Part shown: positions 17,281 through 25,853 of the stretch, in pieces | Layout: every line of letters starts with the position of its first letter | How positions within the stretch are numbered: position 1 is the first letter of the stretch | Origin: Burkholderiales bacterium | GTDB taxonomy: Bacteria > Pseudomonadota > Gammaproteobacteria > Burkholderiales > Burkholderiaceae_C | Assembly (NCBI GenBank): GCA_016185015.1 | Contig: JACPOI010000019.1 | Coordinates: forward strand, 1 to 64,000 | Direction: 5' to 3' | Length of the DNA stretch: 64,000 nucleotides | Notes under the pieces: generated by a model | The model's database searches: none | Told to the model about the DNA's origin: nothing | The model's input: only the letters and a program-made list of their open reading frames with translations | Program-made: the position numbers and the translations under genes

Positions 17281-17946
17281 ATGCGTACCGTTTGTATCGC
17301 CCTGCTGCTGACTCTGCTCGCCTGTGCACGCGCCGGCGCCAGCGGTGCGGGCGACGATGAACTGGACCGCTTCCTCAATGCACGTGGTCTGGTGGAGGCC
17401 CCGGCACGTGGCGCCCCGCCGCTAGCACCTGCTGCTCCGGCGCCGCTGCGCACCGAGTCCCCCGCAGCCAGCACGGCCTATCCCGCCAGTTCGAACCAGC
17501 CGATGGACCGCATGTCCGAACTGGTGGTGGCGGCCATGGGCGCGCTGGGCGTGCCCTACCGCCGCGGCGGCAACACCTACGACTCGGGTTTCGACTGCAG
17601 CGGTTTCGTGCGAGCCGTGGTCGAACAGACGCTGGGCCTGATGCTGCCGCGCAATGCGGCGCAACAGGCTGCAGCCACGCATGAGATCGAGCGCACCGAG
17701 CTCCAGCCGGGCGACCTGGTCTTCTTCAACACCCTGCGCCGCACCTACAGCCACGTGGGCATCTATGTCGGCGACCACAAGTTCATCCACTCCCCCAAAC
17801 CGGGTGCGGCCGTGCGCATCGAGGACATGCGGGTGAACTACTGGAACCGGCGCTTTGACGGTGCCCGGCGTGTCATGGGCCAGTCCTCCGCTCGCGCGCC
17901 CTTTCAGGCCGCCACGACGCCGACGCCGGTCTATACCAGCTACTGA
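17281..17946 (+). CDS. Secreted NlpC/P60 peptidoglycan endopeptidase
   Basis: A 221-residue protein from ATG 17281. The signal peptide (VCIALLLTLLACARAGA) has LLAC, a borderline lipobox, so lipidation is possible. An Ala/Pro-rich linker leads to the NlpC/P60 domain (about residues 80-205). The catalytic Cys106 is in FDCSGFV and His158 in YSHVGIYVG, with the third polar position at FIHSP. These enzymes cut stem peptides between D-Glu and the diamino acid. The gene stands alone between divergent acuI and the DUF302 gene. Confidence 0.92.
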   Translation: MRTVCIALLLTLLACARAGASGAGDDELDRFLNARGLVEAPARGAPPLAPAAPAPLRTESPAASTAYPASSNQPMDRMSELVVAAMGALGVPYRRGGNTYDSGFDCSGFVRAVVEQTLGLMLPRNAAQQAAATHEIERTELQPGDLVFFNTLRRTYSHVGIYVGDHKFIHSPKPGAAVRIEDMRVNYWNRRFDGARRVMGQSSARAPFQAATTPTPVYTSY

Positions 17947-18037
17947 GCCCGGGCCACGCTGCGCCGGCCGGATGCACATACCTCCGGGGGAATCCGGCAC
18001 AATGCCTTATCCCTGCTAACCCCCGAGAGGAATTCCC

Positions 18038-18421
18038 ATGTTCTACACCGTCGACACCGCCAAATCCTTCGAACAGGCCGCCGCCGATCTGGACACTGCC
18101 GTCAAGCGCCACGGCTTCGGCGTGCTGCACGTGCACGATATCGGCAACACCCTGCGCAGCAAGGGGCTGAGCTTCACCGAGAACTGCCGCGTCTTCGAGG
18201 TCTGCAACCCGGCCCAGGCCGCCAAGGTACTGGCTGCCGACATGCAGATGAACATGGCCTTGCCCTGCCGCATTTCGGTCTACACTGAAAAAGGCAAGAC
18301 CCGGATCGGCATGATCAAGCCGACTGACATGCTGGCCATGCTCTCCCAGGACCCGGCCCTGGGCCAGGTGGCCCGGGAAGTCGACGAGAAAACCACACTG
18401 ATGATCAACGAGGCGAAATGA
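18038..18421 (+). CDS. DUF302-domain protein
   Basis: A 127-residue single-domain protein of the DUF302 family: LDTAVKRHGFGVLHVHDIGNTL, a central CRVFEVCNPAQAAKVL and LPCRISVYTEKGKTRIGM. No signal peptide is seen. The fold resembles small sulfur- or metal-handling proteins, but the function is unknown; three cysteines are present. The stop overlaps the start of the following alpha/beta hydrolase (ATGA), so the two are translationally coupled. Confidence 0.88.
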   Translation: MFYTVDTAKSFEQAAADLDTAVKRHGFGVLHVHDIGNTLRSKGLSFTENCRVFEVCNPAQAAKVLAADMQMNMALPCRISVYTEKGKTRIGMIKPTDMLAMLSQDPALGQVAREVDEKTTLMINEAK

Positions 18422-19455
18422 TGCGACCTGCCCTGCACCGACTCCTGCGCCAGACCGCGGCCCTGCTGCTGGCCGGCACCAGCCTCTGGGCCCTGGCCCA
18501 GGATGCCAACCAGCCGACCTACGCCGGCGCCGAGCCGCTGGGCGCGGCCATGGAGAACTGGGCCTACCCCTACCCGGTGCAGATGTTGCAGTTCGAGATG
18601 GAGGGCCGGCCGGTGCGCATGGCCTATATGGACGTCAAGCCGCAGAACCCCAACGGCCAGACCATCGTCCTCCTGCACGGCAAGAACTTCGGCTCGGACT
18701 ACTGGCTCCCCACGCTCAAGGCCATGTCGACCTACGGCTTTCGCGTGATCGCCCCGGACCAGATCGGCTTTGGCAAGTCGTCCAAGCCGGAGATGCGCTA
18801 CACCTTCGGCATGCTGGCCGAGAACACCGCACGCCTGCTGGACCACCTCAAGCTCCCCCGGGTGACGGTCATTGCCAACAGCATGGGCGGCATGCTGGGT
18901 GTGCATTTCGCGCGTCGTTACCCGGAACGCGTGATCGCCCTGGTGCTGGAGAACCCGCTGGGCCTCGAGGACTACGTGGCCAGCATTCCGCCCCAGCAGA
19001 CGCCCAACCTCGTGAAGCTGGAGATGGCGCAGACGCCGGCGAGCTACCGCAACTTCGTCAAGGGCTACTTTCCGGTCTGGAAACCCGAGTTCGAACGTTT
19101 CGTGGAGCAGTTCGCGCGCGTGCAGCTCAGCGGCGACTACCCGCACTTCGCCCTCGTCTCGGCACTAACCTACCAGATGATCTACGACGGGCCGATCTAC
19201 AACGAACTGCCCCAGCTCAAGGTGCCGACCCTGCTGGTCATCGGCCAGAACGACCGCACCGTCTTCGGCCGCCGCTTCGCGCCGCCCGAGGTGGTGAAGC
19301 CCATGGGCAACTTCCCCATGATGGGACGCAGCGCGCAGCAGCGCATCCCGGGCGCCGTGCTCAAGGAATTCAACGGCGTGGGCCACGTGCCGCACCTGGA
19401 ACAGCCCGAGCGGTTCCACGCGGTGGTCATGGACTTCATCTACGGCAAAAAATAA
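18418..19455 (+). CDS. Secreted alpha/beta hydrolase
   Basis: A 345-residue protein with a signal peptide (TAALLLAGTSLWALAQ). Its alpha/beta hydrolase domain shows VLLHGKNFGSDYW (oxyanion loop), VIAPDQIGFGKSSKP, the nucleophile elbow NSMGGMLG, the acid strand LLVIGQNDRTVFG and the terminal VGHVPHLEQPERF with the catalytic His. The set is complete, so it is likely an active esterase or related enzyme in the periplasm. It overlaps the DUF302 stop codon and is followed by a terminator hairpin. Confidence 0.85.
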   Translation: MMRPALHRLLRQTAALLLAGTSLWALAQDANQPTYAGAEPLGAAMENWAYPYPVQMLQFEMEGRPVRMAYMDVKPQNPNGQTIVLLHGKNFGSDYWLPTLKAMSTYGFRVIAPDQIGFGKSSKPEMRYTFGMLAENTARLLDHLKLPRVTVIANSMGGMLGVHFARRYPERVIALVLENPLGLEDYVASIPPQQTPNLVKLEMAQTPASYRNFVKGYFPVWKPEFERFVEQFARVQLSGDYPHFALVSALTYQMIYDGPIYNELPQLKVPTLLVIGQNDRTVFGRRFAPPEVVKPMGNFPMMGRSAQQRIPGAVLKEFNGVGHVPHLEQPERFHAVVMDFIYGKK

Positions 19456-19483
19456 ACCCTGAAGGCTGACGCCTTCAGGGTTG
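19456..19483. terminator. Bidirectional terminator hairpin
   Basis: Arms CCCTGAAGGC (457-466) and GCCTTCAGGG (471-480) form a perfect 10-bp stem with a 4-base loop. The T-rich tail is better on the minus strand, so it serves chiefly the small secreted gene and also closes the hydrolase unit. Confidence 0.85.
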
Positions 19484-19504
19484 TTCGCGGCGTGTGACGG
19501 CGGC

Positions 19505-19780
19505 CTATTTGTCGGCCGGCTTCTCCGCGCTGCCCTTCTTGTTGACCTTGTTCTGGATCCAGGTGTCGGCAGGCTTGAACACCTTTTCGTTGACGGTACC
19601 GAAGGCTTTGCCCACGCCCTTGTCGGCGGCGGCGGCCCCCTTCTCGATGCCCTCCTGCGTAGCCTCGCCACCCTTCTTGATGGTGCGACCGGCCTTGTCA
19701 ACGAAACGCTCCTCCTCAGCCTGAACCGGCACCAAGGCCAGGAGTGCCAGTAGGCAACACAACGATCCGAATTTTTTCAT
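19505..19780 (-). CDS. Small secreted Lys/Gly-rich protein of unknown function
   Basis: The frame encodes 91 residues from ATG 19780 (MKKFGSLCC), one codon inside a possible GTG. A Sec signal peptide ends at PVQA. The mature part is charged and repetitive in character (RTIKKGGEATQEGIEKGAAAADKG), somewhat like small amphipathic stress-type periplasmic proteins, then VFKPADTWIQNK. No family is recognised. It lies downstream of tpsA on the same strand, with about 106 bases between. Confidence 0.65.
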   Translation of the reverse strand: MKKFGSLCCLLALLALVPVQAEEERFVDKAGRTIKKGGEATQEGIEKGAAAADKGVGKAFGTVNEKVFKPADTWIQNKVNKKGSAEKPADK

Positions 19781-19886
19781 CACGACTTCACTCCAGTATC
19801 AAGAGGCCAGGTCAACAGGGACCCTGTTGCGGAATCTAGCATCATTGGACCCGCACGCCGAGCCATGACCATTGGAGCGGTCAGGG

Positions 19887-22800
19887 CTACTTTGGTTCCT
19901 TCTCGTTTCCGGGTGACAGGTCGATCTCCACCGATTGCCCGCGGTCGATCGCACCACCGGCCTGCGACGGCGCGCTGCGCGCCATCGGAACGCCCTCCAG
20001 CAGGGCAAAGACACCGCCACCGGGCCGCGTGTCCACCGCCGTGTCGGACGACACAGGGCCCGTGACCGATGAGCGATCGGGCACCACGCGATTGTTGCCA
20101 GCGTTGTCCGCCAGGCTCTGGCCAACCTCCGGCCGGCCATTGACGGTGAAGACCCCGTCACCGGCGTTGCTGACGTTGCTGAAATTGCCGCTGACGCTGC
20201 CGCCAGGCGCATCCAGTGTGAGACTGGACGCCGAGCCGGACAGATTGGCAGGGCCGTCGGAACGCACCGAGGCGGTCTGGGTATTCAGCGTCAGCTGAAC
20301 CCCACCGCTCGAGTCCACCACCGCCGCCGGTGCGCTGACGGAGCCGACCACGGAGTCACCGCTCAGGGTGGCCGTCTGCGTGGCCACCACGTCCACGTTC
20401 GCGCTGCCTTGTGCCGTCACGGCCACGTCGGCCCCCGAAATCGTGCCCGTGATGTTGTTGCCGGCCACCGTGGCATCACCGCCGGCGCTGACATTCACCG
20501 AAACATCACCGCTGCTCTGCACGGCCACATTGCCCAGGCTGATGGTGCTGCCCGTCACGTCACCGCTGGTGGTGAGCGTGTTGTTGCCCGTGGCATCCAG
20601 GGCGCGCAGGGTATGGTTGCTGAGCGCCACCAGGCCCAGGGCGTTGATCTGGTAGCGCTGGACCCACAGGGTGTCGCTCAGGCTGTAGCGATTGGCGCTG
20701 ACGTCGAACTGTTCCAGCGGGCTGATGTCCGATCCGCCGCTTCGCATGTGCACGTTGCCGCGGCTGCTGCCAGAACCCGCGACCAGGGTCAGGCTGTAGG
20801 CCCCGCCAGCGGCATTGCTGATGTGGCCGTCCAGCTGGATGTCAGCACCGTTCGTGGCCAGCCGGGTGTCGGCCAGCAGTTGTACCGGTGCCTGGAAGCT
20901 GATGCCGCCCGCCCCCTGGGCCGTCACCTGGCCGCCGATGCCGGAGTCGGCCGCACCGGCCAGCAGTTCCAGCCCCTGCACGGTCACATTGGCAAAGCTG
21001 AGGTTGCGCCGACTGCCGAGGCTCAGGGTTTCGCTGTAGCTGCCGGGGCCGATGGTGATCCGCGCGCCGGTGCCGGACTGGCTGATCGCAGTCGCGATCG
21101 ACATGGCCTGCGTGCCGCCGCCGGCCAGGTTGCCAATGCCAACCTCGAAGTTCTGCGTGCGGGCTGCGCCATCCCAGCCCTGGATGGTGCTGGAAGACAC
21201 CCCTGGCAGATTGACGGCGTAGTCGTAGGCATCCTGCCGCGTGGCCTGCAGCCAGGTGTATTGGCTGCTGTCGACGCTGGCCCCATTGCGCACGGCGTAA
21301 TCGAAACCGGCAATGCTCAGCGCGCCGAAATCCTGCAGCGCCGACTCGTCCTGCAGGTACACCGGGTTGACTTCGTTGAACTGGTTGTTGCCTTCGATAT
21401 GGATGTTGTTGACCCGCTGGTTGTAGCTGCGGTTGGCCTGGTACAGCGCCACCCCGCCCCAGGCGTTGTTCAGCGTGGTGCTGTAACGCACCGTCACGTT
21501 GGCGCTGTCGGTGATCTGCAGGCCAGCGCCCTGGGTGCTACCGGCGTCGTTGCCGACCGGTGCGCCGTTGAGGGTGACATGGTCGATGAGGGCGCCGTCG
21601 ACACCGTTGAGGTCGAGCTCGGCCTTGCCCGCGCCGCGACTGGTCACGTTCATGATGGTGAAATTGCGCAGACGTGCATCCGGCGTGCCCGAGGGCGAGA
21701 CCTTGATGCCGTAGGCCGAGGCATAAAAGGCCGACGGCCCATAAAAGGTGAAGTCGCGCAAGGTGACGTCATCGGCGCTGACGGACATGCCGTAAGGGGT
21801 GGTGATCCCGCTGGCATCGATGGTTGTCGCCGCCTCACCGGCACCGATCAGCGCCAGCGGCTTGTTGATCTTGAGCGTCGAGGCCTGGGTGTAACTGCCG
21901 GCCGTCACGTTGACCGTGCCGCCGCTCACCACCGCGTCGATGCCGCCCTGAACGGTGTTGATTGGCGTGAGCCGGCTGCCCTGGTTGCTCGCTACCCCGC
22001 TGCCGGCCACCTGCACCTGCGTGCGGTTGGATGCGGTGTAGCCCTGGTCTTGCACCGCCCAGCCATTGTTGGCACTGCTCAGGCCCAGCAGGCTTTGCTG
22101 CCAGCTCAGTGTGGGCGCTACGGCGATGGGCGTGCTGTTGCTGACGATCGTGCCGCCCACGATGTGGCCGTTGAGGTGCAGGTTCAGGCCCCACTCATTG
22201 CCTATCGATCCCTGGCTGTTGCCGCTGATGGCGATGCCGCTGGCGTCCGTGTACTGCACCGAGATGCCACTCTTGGTGTTCTCGATGCGGTTGCCGCTGA
22301 CACTGCCGCTGCTGTTGCGACCGTGGACCAGGATGCCGGTGCGCAGATCGTGCAGGTTGTTGTTGCGAATCGTGAAGCCGGTGATGCCGTCGGCCACCAC
22401 GATGCCGCGGCTGATGTTGGACCGCGAGGTGGCGTAGTAATCGTAGTAGGGCTGGTTTACCGGCCCGACGATCTCCAGGTTTTCCACGGTCAGGTTGGCG
22501 GCGCTGAGGGTGACCCCGTTGACGTCGGCGGCATCGGGCACCAGCAGCCTGGCACCTGTCTCGCCCTGCAAGCTCAGGTTCGCCTTGTTCAGTACGACTT
22601 GCTCGGTATGGTCGCCCGCCTTGAGGACCACCGTCGCCCCGGCACCGGGCGCACCGGTCTTGGCGATGTTGACCGCGTCGCGCACGCGTGCCCCCGGACT
22701 GACCTCGACGCGGTTCGAGCTGCCACTGACCGTGGGTGCATCCAGTGCAGACTTGAGCAGCACGACGTCGCCGTTGACCACCAGGGTGCTGCTGGCCTGC

Positions 22801-23633
22801 TGGACCCCCTCCAGGTTGATGACACCGGACAATAGGTTGGCGGCGTCGCCGGTGGTCATCAGCAGCTGCGCCCCAACCAGGCTCGCGCCGGCGTCGTTGG
22901 ACACTCTGGTACCGATGGCTCCCGCGGGCAAGGCAAATTCGAAGAGGCCGCCGTTGAGCGTCACCGTGGCCCGGTCGGTCCCGGACAGGGCGATCCGCCC
23001 GCCGGTGGCCGTAATGCTGCCATGGTTCACCACCGAGGGCGCCACCAGGGCCACCAGGCCTGCGTTGCTGGCGGTGATGCTGCCATCGTTACGCACGCTG
23101 CCGGTGGTGGCGCCGGTGATGGCGATGGCGCCGCTGTTGACGTCGTCCATGAATGGGCTGACGCTGACCGTTCCCGTGGAGGCGATCAGGGAGCCGACGT
23201 TGATCGTCGCACCACTGCCGAACAGGACGCCGTTCGGATTCATCAGCAACACCATGCCATTGGCCGACAAGGTGCCGTAGATCTCGGACATGCCGGCGCT
23301 GGCCGGAACCCGGTTCAGCACGGCCGCGGTCGCGCTGGGTTGCACGAATTCGACCGTTTTCCCCGCGTTGATATTGAAGGATGTCCAATCGATGATCGCC
23401 CGGTTGCCGGTCTGGGTCAGTGTGAGCTTGTTGCCCGTCAGGTCACTGGCCACACTGCCTGCGGCCACCGTGCCCCCCATGGGCAGGCCGGCGATGGCCG
23501 GGTTGATGTCGGCCCGACTCAGCGTGCAGAAGCACAAGGCCACGGCCAGTGGCAGGGTCTTGAGGGCCAGGCCCGCAGGCATGCCACGCGTGCGCTGCCC
23601 GAGGGCAAGGGAGTGAAATCGTTGGCTCGTCAT
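19887..23633 (-). CDS. TpsA exoprotein: FHA-type secretion domain with multiple beta-helix modules
   Basis: A 1248-residue large exoprotein of a two-partner secretion system. An extended signal peptide (about residues 1-41, ending LSRA) is followed by the haemagglutination-activity/TPS domain. Hallmarks are VLNRV near 106 and the NPNG motif at 132-135 in LLMNPNGVLFG. The passenger contains three stretches resembling the start of pectate-lyase-type right-handed beta-helices (about 315-357, 558-599 and 844-883), each with an Ala-rich helix, a strand and a GxxxE/Q turn. PbH1-like repeats with many Asn and Gly follow the first two. The C-terminal 200 residues are Ser/Gly/Val-rich and end in a charged tail. 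It is secreted by the TpsB encoded 42 bases upstream. Adhesin, polysaccharide-binding or polysaccharide-cleaving roles are all possible. Confidence 0.9.
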   Translation of the reverse strand: MTSQRFHSLALGQRTRGMPAGLALKTLPLAVALCFCTLSRADINPAIAGLPMGGTVAAGSVASDLTGNKLTLTQTGNRAIIDWTSFNINAGKTVEFVQPSATAAVLNRVPASAGMSEIYGTLSANGMVLLMNPNGVLFGSGATINVGSLIASTGTVSVSPFMDDVNSGAIAITGATTGSVRNDGSITASNAGLVALVAPSVVNHGSITATGGRIALSGTDRATVTLNGGLFEFALPAGAIGTRVSNDAGASLVGAQLLMTTGDAANLLSGVINLEGVQQASSTLVVNGDVVLLKSALDAPTVSGSSNRVEVSPGARVRDAVNIAKTGAPGAGATVVLKAGDHTEQVVLNKANLSLQGETGARLLVPDAADVNGVTLSAANLTVENLEIVGPVNQPYYDYYATSRSNISRGIVVADGITGFTIRNNNLHDLRTGILVHGRNSSGSVSGNRIENTKSGISVQYTDASGIAISGNSQGSIGNEWGLNLHLNGHIVGGTIVSNSTPIAVAPTLSWQQSLLGLSSANNGWAVQDQGYTASNRTQVQVAGSGVASNQGSRLTPINTVQGGIDAVVSGGTVNVTAGSYTQASTLKINKPLALIGAGEAATTIDASGITTPYGMSVSADDVTLRDFTFYGPSAFYASAYGIKVSPSGTPDARLRNFTIMNVTSRGAGKAELDLNGVDGALIDHVTLNGAPVGNDAGSTQGAGLQITDSANVTVRYSTTLNNAWGGVALYQANRSYNQRVNNIHIEGNNQFNEVNPVYLQDESALQDFGALSIAGFDYAVRNGASVDSSQYTWLQATRQDAYDYAVNLPGVSSSTIQGWDGAARTQNFEVGIGNLAGGGTQAMSIATAISQSGTGARITIGPGSYSETLSLGSRRNLSFANVTVQGLELLAGAADSGIGGQVTAQGAGGISFQAPVQLLADTRLATNGADIQLDGHISNAAGGAYSLTLVAGSGSSRGNVHMRSGGSDISPLEQFDVSANRYSLSDTLWVQRYQINALGLVALSNHTLRALDATGNNTLTTSGDVTGSTISLGNVAVQSSGDVSVNVSAGGDATVAGNNITGTISGADVAVTAQGSANVDVVATQTATLSGDSVVGSVSAPAAVVDSSGGVQLTLNTQTASVRSDGPANLSGSASSLTLDAPGGSVSGNFSNVSNAGDGVFTVNGRPEVGQSLADNAGNNRVVPDRSSVTGPVSSDTAVDTRPGGGVFALLEGVPMARSAPSQAGGAIDRGQSVEIDLSPGNEKEPK

Positions 23634-23675
23634 GGTGAACCTTTCAGGAGTTGGTTCGCAAGCACGGTCCTCTGG

Positions 23676-25352
23676 CTAGAACTGGATCAGTAGTGAGGCC
23701 AGCAGGCGCACGGCCTTGCCGTCGTCCGGGAGACTGGCAACCGGTTTGGTCAGGGGCCAGGCGGCTTCGAACTGCGCCGTCGCCGGCCCGGCCATGAAAA
23801 GTCGGGTGCCGAACCCGGCCGACGCCAGGCTCTGGCTGACCGGCGTGCTGGCAGACTGGTTGCCGACCTTGGAGACCTCGCCGATGTCGTAGAAGCTGAA
23901 CAGGTGATACGAACGCAGTCCGTTGCCACCCACCGGCACGGCATAACGCGGCTCCAGCCGCAAGGCGAACCCGCGATCCCCCACCAGTTCTGCGGCCTCG
24001 TAGGCGCGGCCGTAACGGCGCCCGCCCAGGGCAAACTGCTCGGAGGACAGCAGCGGCGTGTCGGCGGTCCACTGGCCGGCCAGTCCCGTGGTGAGGCCCC
24101 AACGGCCCCCCAGCGGCTGGTAACGCGCATAGTCGAAGGTCAGCTTGCTGAAATGCCCATCGGCACCGACGCGGCTCTTGAGCGCATCGCCGCCCTGCGT
24201 CCCGCCCAGACCCCGGCTGAAGTCGACGTCAAGGTTGTTCTGCCCGTCGAGTGCATCGAGCCGGCGCCAGGTCAGCCCGGTGCGCAGGGCGCGTATCTTG
24301 TCGTCGCTCACGCGCGCGCCCAGGATCTCGCTGCGGATATCGGCCTGGTCATAGGTTACGCGCGCCAACAGGCTGTGGTTGCGGGTGCGCAGCCAGGGGG
24401 AACTCAAGGTCAGCGCAAACGCGTCCGAGTAGCCGCGGACATCAAAGGCTCGCAAGGTGTCACCCGGCTGGGTGCGCGCCTGCGAGGCCGATAGCCCCAG
24501 CGCCAGCCCCTCCCCATTCAGTACCTGGCTGTAGGAGAGCTGCGCAAAGGACATCTGCGTATTGCCCGTACCCGCGCCGATGAAACGCCACTGGTCGTTG
24601 ACACCGAGCAACTGGTTGCCGGTGATGCCCACCGTGGCCTGGTTGGGGCCCAGGTAGCGGGTGCCGTAGTTGTCGATCGAGGCAAAACCTTCCACGTCCT
24701 TCACGCTGGCGATCAGCGTCAGGTCCGCGGCCCCCACGGTCTGCGATGGCGACAGCACGCTGCGCAGTTGCACGCCGGGAAAGTCATTGGCGATCAGCAG
24801 GTAGCGCTCCAGCACCTGGGCCGACAGTGGTCGGGAGGCCTGGATCTTCGCCGCGATCTCCTCCAGTTGCGGACGCACGCGCGGGTCGCCCTCGATCCGC
24901 ACGCTGGCCACATAACCCTCGACCGCGCGCAGGGTGAGTGTGCCGTCGGCCAGCGACTGCGGCGGCACGATCACCACCGACAGGAAATAGCCGTCGTTGC
25001 GGTATTGCACCGTCAGGGCCTGCGCCAGGGCAAAGATGTCACTGCCGCTGATTTCACGCCCGAGGTAGGCGCCGGTCTGCACCTGCCATTGCGCCGGCGT
25101 GTACACGGTGCTGCCCTCGACCCGGATCGCACGCAGCGTCACGCGCAAGGCCCTGACGGCCTCAGGCAGGACCGCTTCAGTGGCCCCTTTGAGCTCAGGC
25201 AATTGGGCGTCCACCGGCGCAGACGGCGGAGCATCGAAGCGTTCGCGAAGTCGGCCTGGTTCGGCCGTTGCCGGCGGAACCACGGCTTGTGCCAGCGCAC
25301 CCCAAGCCGACAGAAGCAGTGCCGCTGCCAGCATTCCTTGTAGGTATCTCAT
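23676..25352 (-). CDS. TpsB outer-membrane transporter (FhaC/ShlB/HecB family)
   Basis: A 558-residue Omp85-superfamily pore that exports the TpsA encoded next to it. A signal peptide (residues 1-23, ending ALAQA) is followed by a proline-rich linker and two POTRA domains (about 70-220; LRAIRVEGSTVYTPAQ, YRNDGYFLSVVIVPPQ, VEGYVASVRIEGD). The beta-barrel runs from about 225 to the end. GGRRYGRAYEAAEL matches the conserved loop-6 region that plugs the barrel, and the last residue is Phe (LLIQF), the usual barrel-assembly signal. It is the first gene of the tpsB-tpsA pair. A phased GTTACA array lies upstream. Confidence 0.93.
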   Translation of the reverse strand: MRYLQGMLAAALLLSAWGALAQAVVPPATAEPGRLRERFDAPPSAPVDAQLPELKGATEAVLPEAVRALRVTLRAIRVEGSTVYTPAQWQVQTGAYLGREISGSDIFALAQALTVQYRNDGYFLSVVIVPPQSLADGTLTLRAVEGYVASVRIEGDPRVRPQLEEIAAKIQASRPLSAQVLERYLLIANDFPGVQLRSVLSPSQTVGAADLTLIASVKDVEGFASIDNYGTRYLGPNQATVGITGNQLLGVNDQWRFIGAGTGNTQMSFAQLSYSQVLNGEGLALGLSASQARTQPGDTLRAFDVRGYSDAFALTLSSPWLRTRNHSLLARVTYDQADIRSEILGARVSDDKIRALRTGLTWRRLDALDGQNNLDVDFSRGLGGTQGGDALKSRVGADGHFSKLTFDYARYQPLGGRWGLTTGLAGQWTADTPLLSSEQFALGGRRYGRAYEAAELVGDRGFALRLEPRYAVPVGGNGLRSYHLFSFYDIGEVSKVGNQSASTPVSQSLASAGFGTRLFMAGPATAQFEAAWPLTKPVASLPDDGKAVRLLASLLIQF

Positions 25353-25441
25353 CTTCCCCCTTCAGGTCAGACCATGAGCGCCTTGTTCTTCACGACTCCC
25401 CGAACCGGGAAACCTGGCCGCTCTCTCTTCACACCTCTATT

Positions 25442-25477
25442 TGTAACTTGATGTAACGCAGTGTAAGCTTTCGTAAC
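25442..25477 (-). promoter_or_regulatory. Four phased GTTACA-like direct repeats upstream of tpsB (candidate OmpR-family operator)
   Basis: Read toward tpsB, four hexamers GTTACG, CTTACA, GTTACA and GTTACA occur with exact 10-base periodicity and 4-base spacers (plus-strand positions 472-477, 462-467, 452-457 and 442-447 of the 25 kb block). Helically phased tandem hexamers are the normal architecture for OmpR/PhoB-type response regulators. The array ends 90 bases before the tpsB start, a suitable distance for activation. No regulator gene of this class lies nearby. The repeats are directly visible; the regulator class is inferred. Confidence 0.6.
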
Positions 25478-25798
25478 ACAAAATCAAGCCCACGCCCACG
25501 GACGGATGAGGGACGGATCCATGGGGACGAAACGTCAGGAAAGCGACGCTGCAAAGTGGCCGCTTTTTTGAAGCAAAAAGACCTGGCAGCGTGCGATGCG
25601 CTTGCCCAGCATCAGGGCGCCTGATTGGTCTTGCAGGCGTCCACGGCGCCCCGCCCCGCGTCCTCTGCGGGGAATCTCAATGTATCGGGATCGGACTCAG
25701 CCCACCGTTCGCCAGCGCACACAAGGCATGGCGAGCGTGTCCATGGCTGTGGCCGTGTCGAACGCGATCGGAGGCCAACGGGCCCGGCCGTTGCGGAC
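25478..25798. other. Intergenic stretch without a supported gene
   Basis: About 320 bases between the tpsB promoter region and the lpdA terminator. It carries only short, unconvincing reading frames without ribosome sites, and no clear hairpins. I see nothing assignable in it. Confidence 0.5.
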
Positions 25799-25826
25799 AA
25801 AAAAAAGCCAGCCCGATCAGGGCTGG
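25799..25826 (-). terminator. Rho-independent terminator of the aceE-aceF-lpdA operon
   Basis: On the minus strand the arms GCCAGCCC/GGGCTGGC with loop TGATC are followed by eight T. The hairpin lies 28 bases past the lpdA stop. Confidence 0.9.
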
Positions 25827-25853
25827 CGATGTTTCGCAAGGCGCGAAGGTGGC

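Noticed and set aside
20409..22835. 808-codon plus-strand frame opposite tpsA
   Set aside because: It is antisense to the beta-helix exoprotein gene, lacks a recognisable domain, and has the composition of a complementary-strand shadow.
19505..23633. Contact-dependent inhibition (cdiA/cdiI) reading of the two-partner locus
   Set aside because: The exoprotein is short (1248 residues), lacks a VENN-type pretoxin motif, and the downstream small protein has a signal peptide rather than the traits of a cytosolic immunity protein.
25612..25839. 75-codon minus-strand frame downstream of lpdA
   Set aside because: It overlaps the lpdA terminator, has no ribosome site and no conserved-looking composition.
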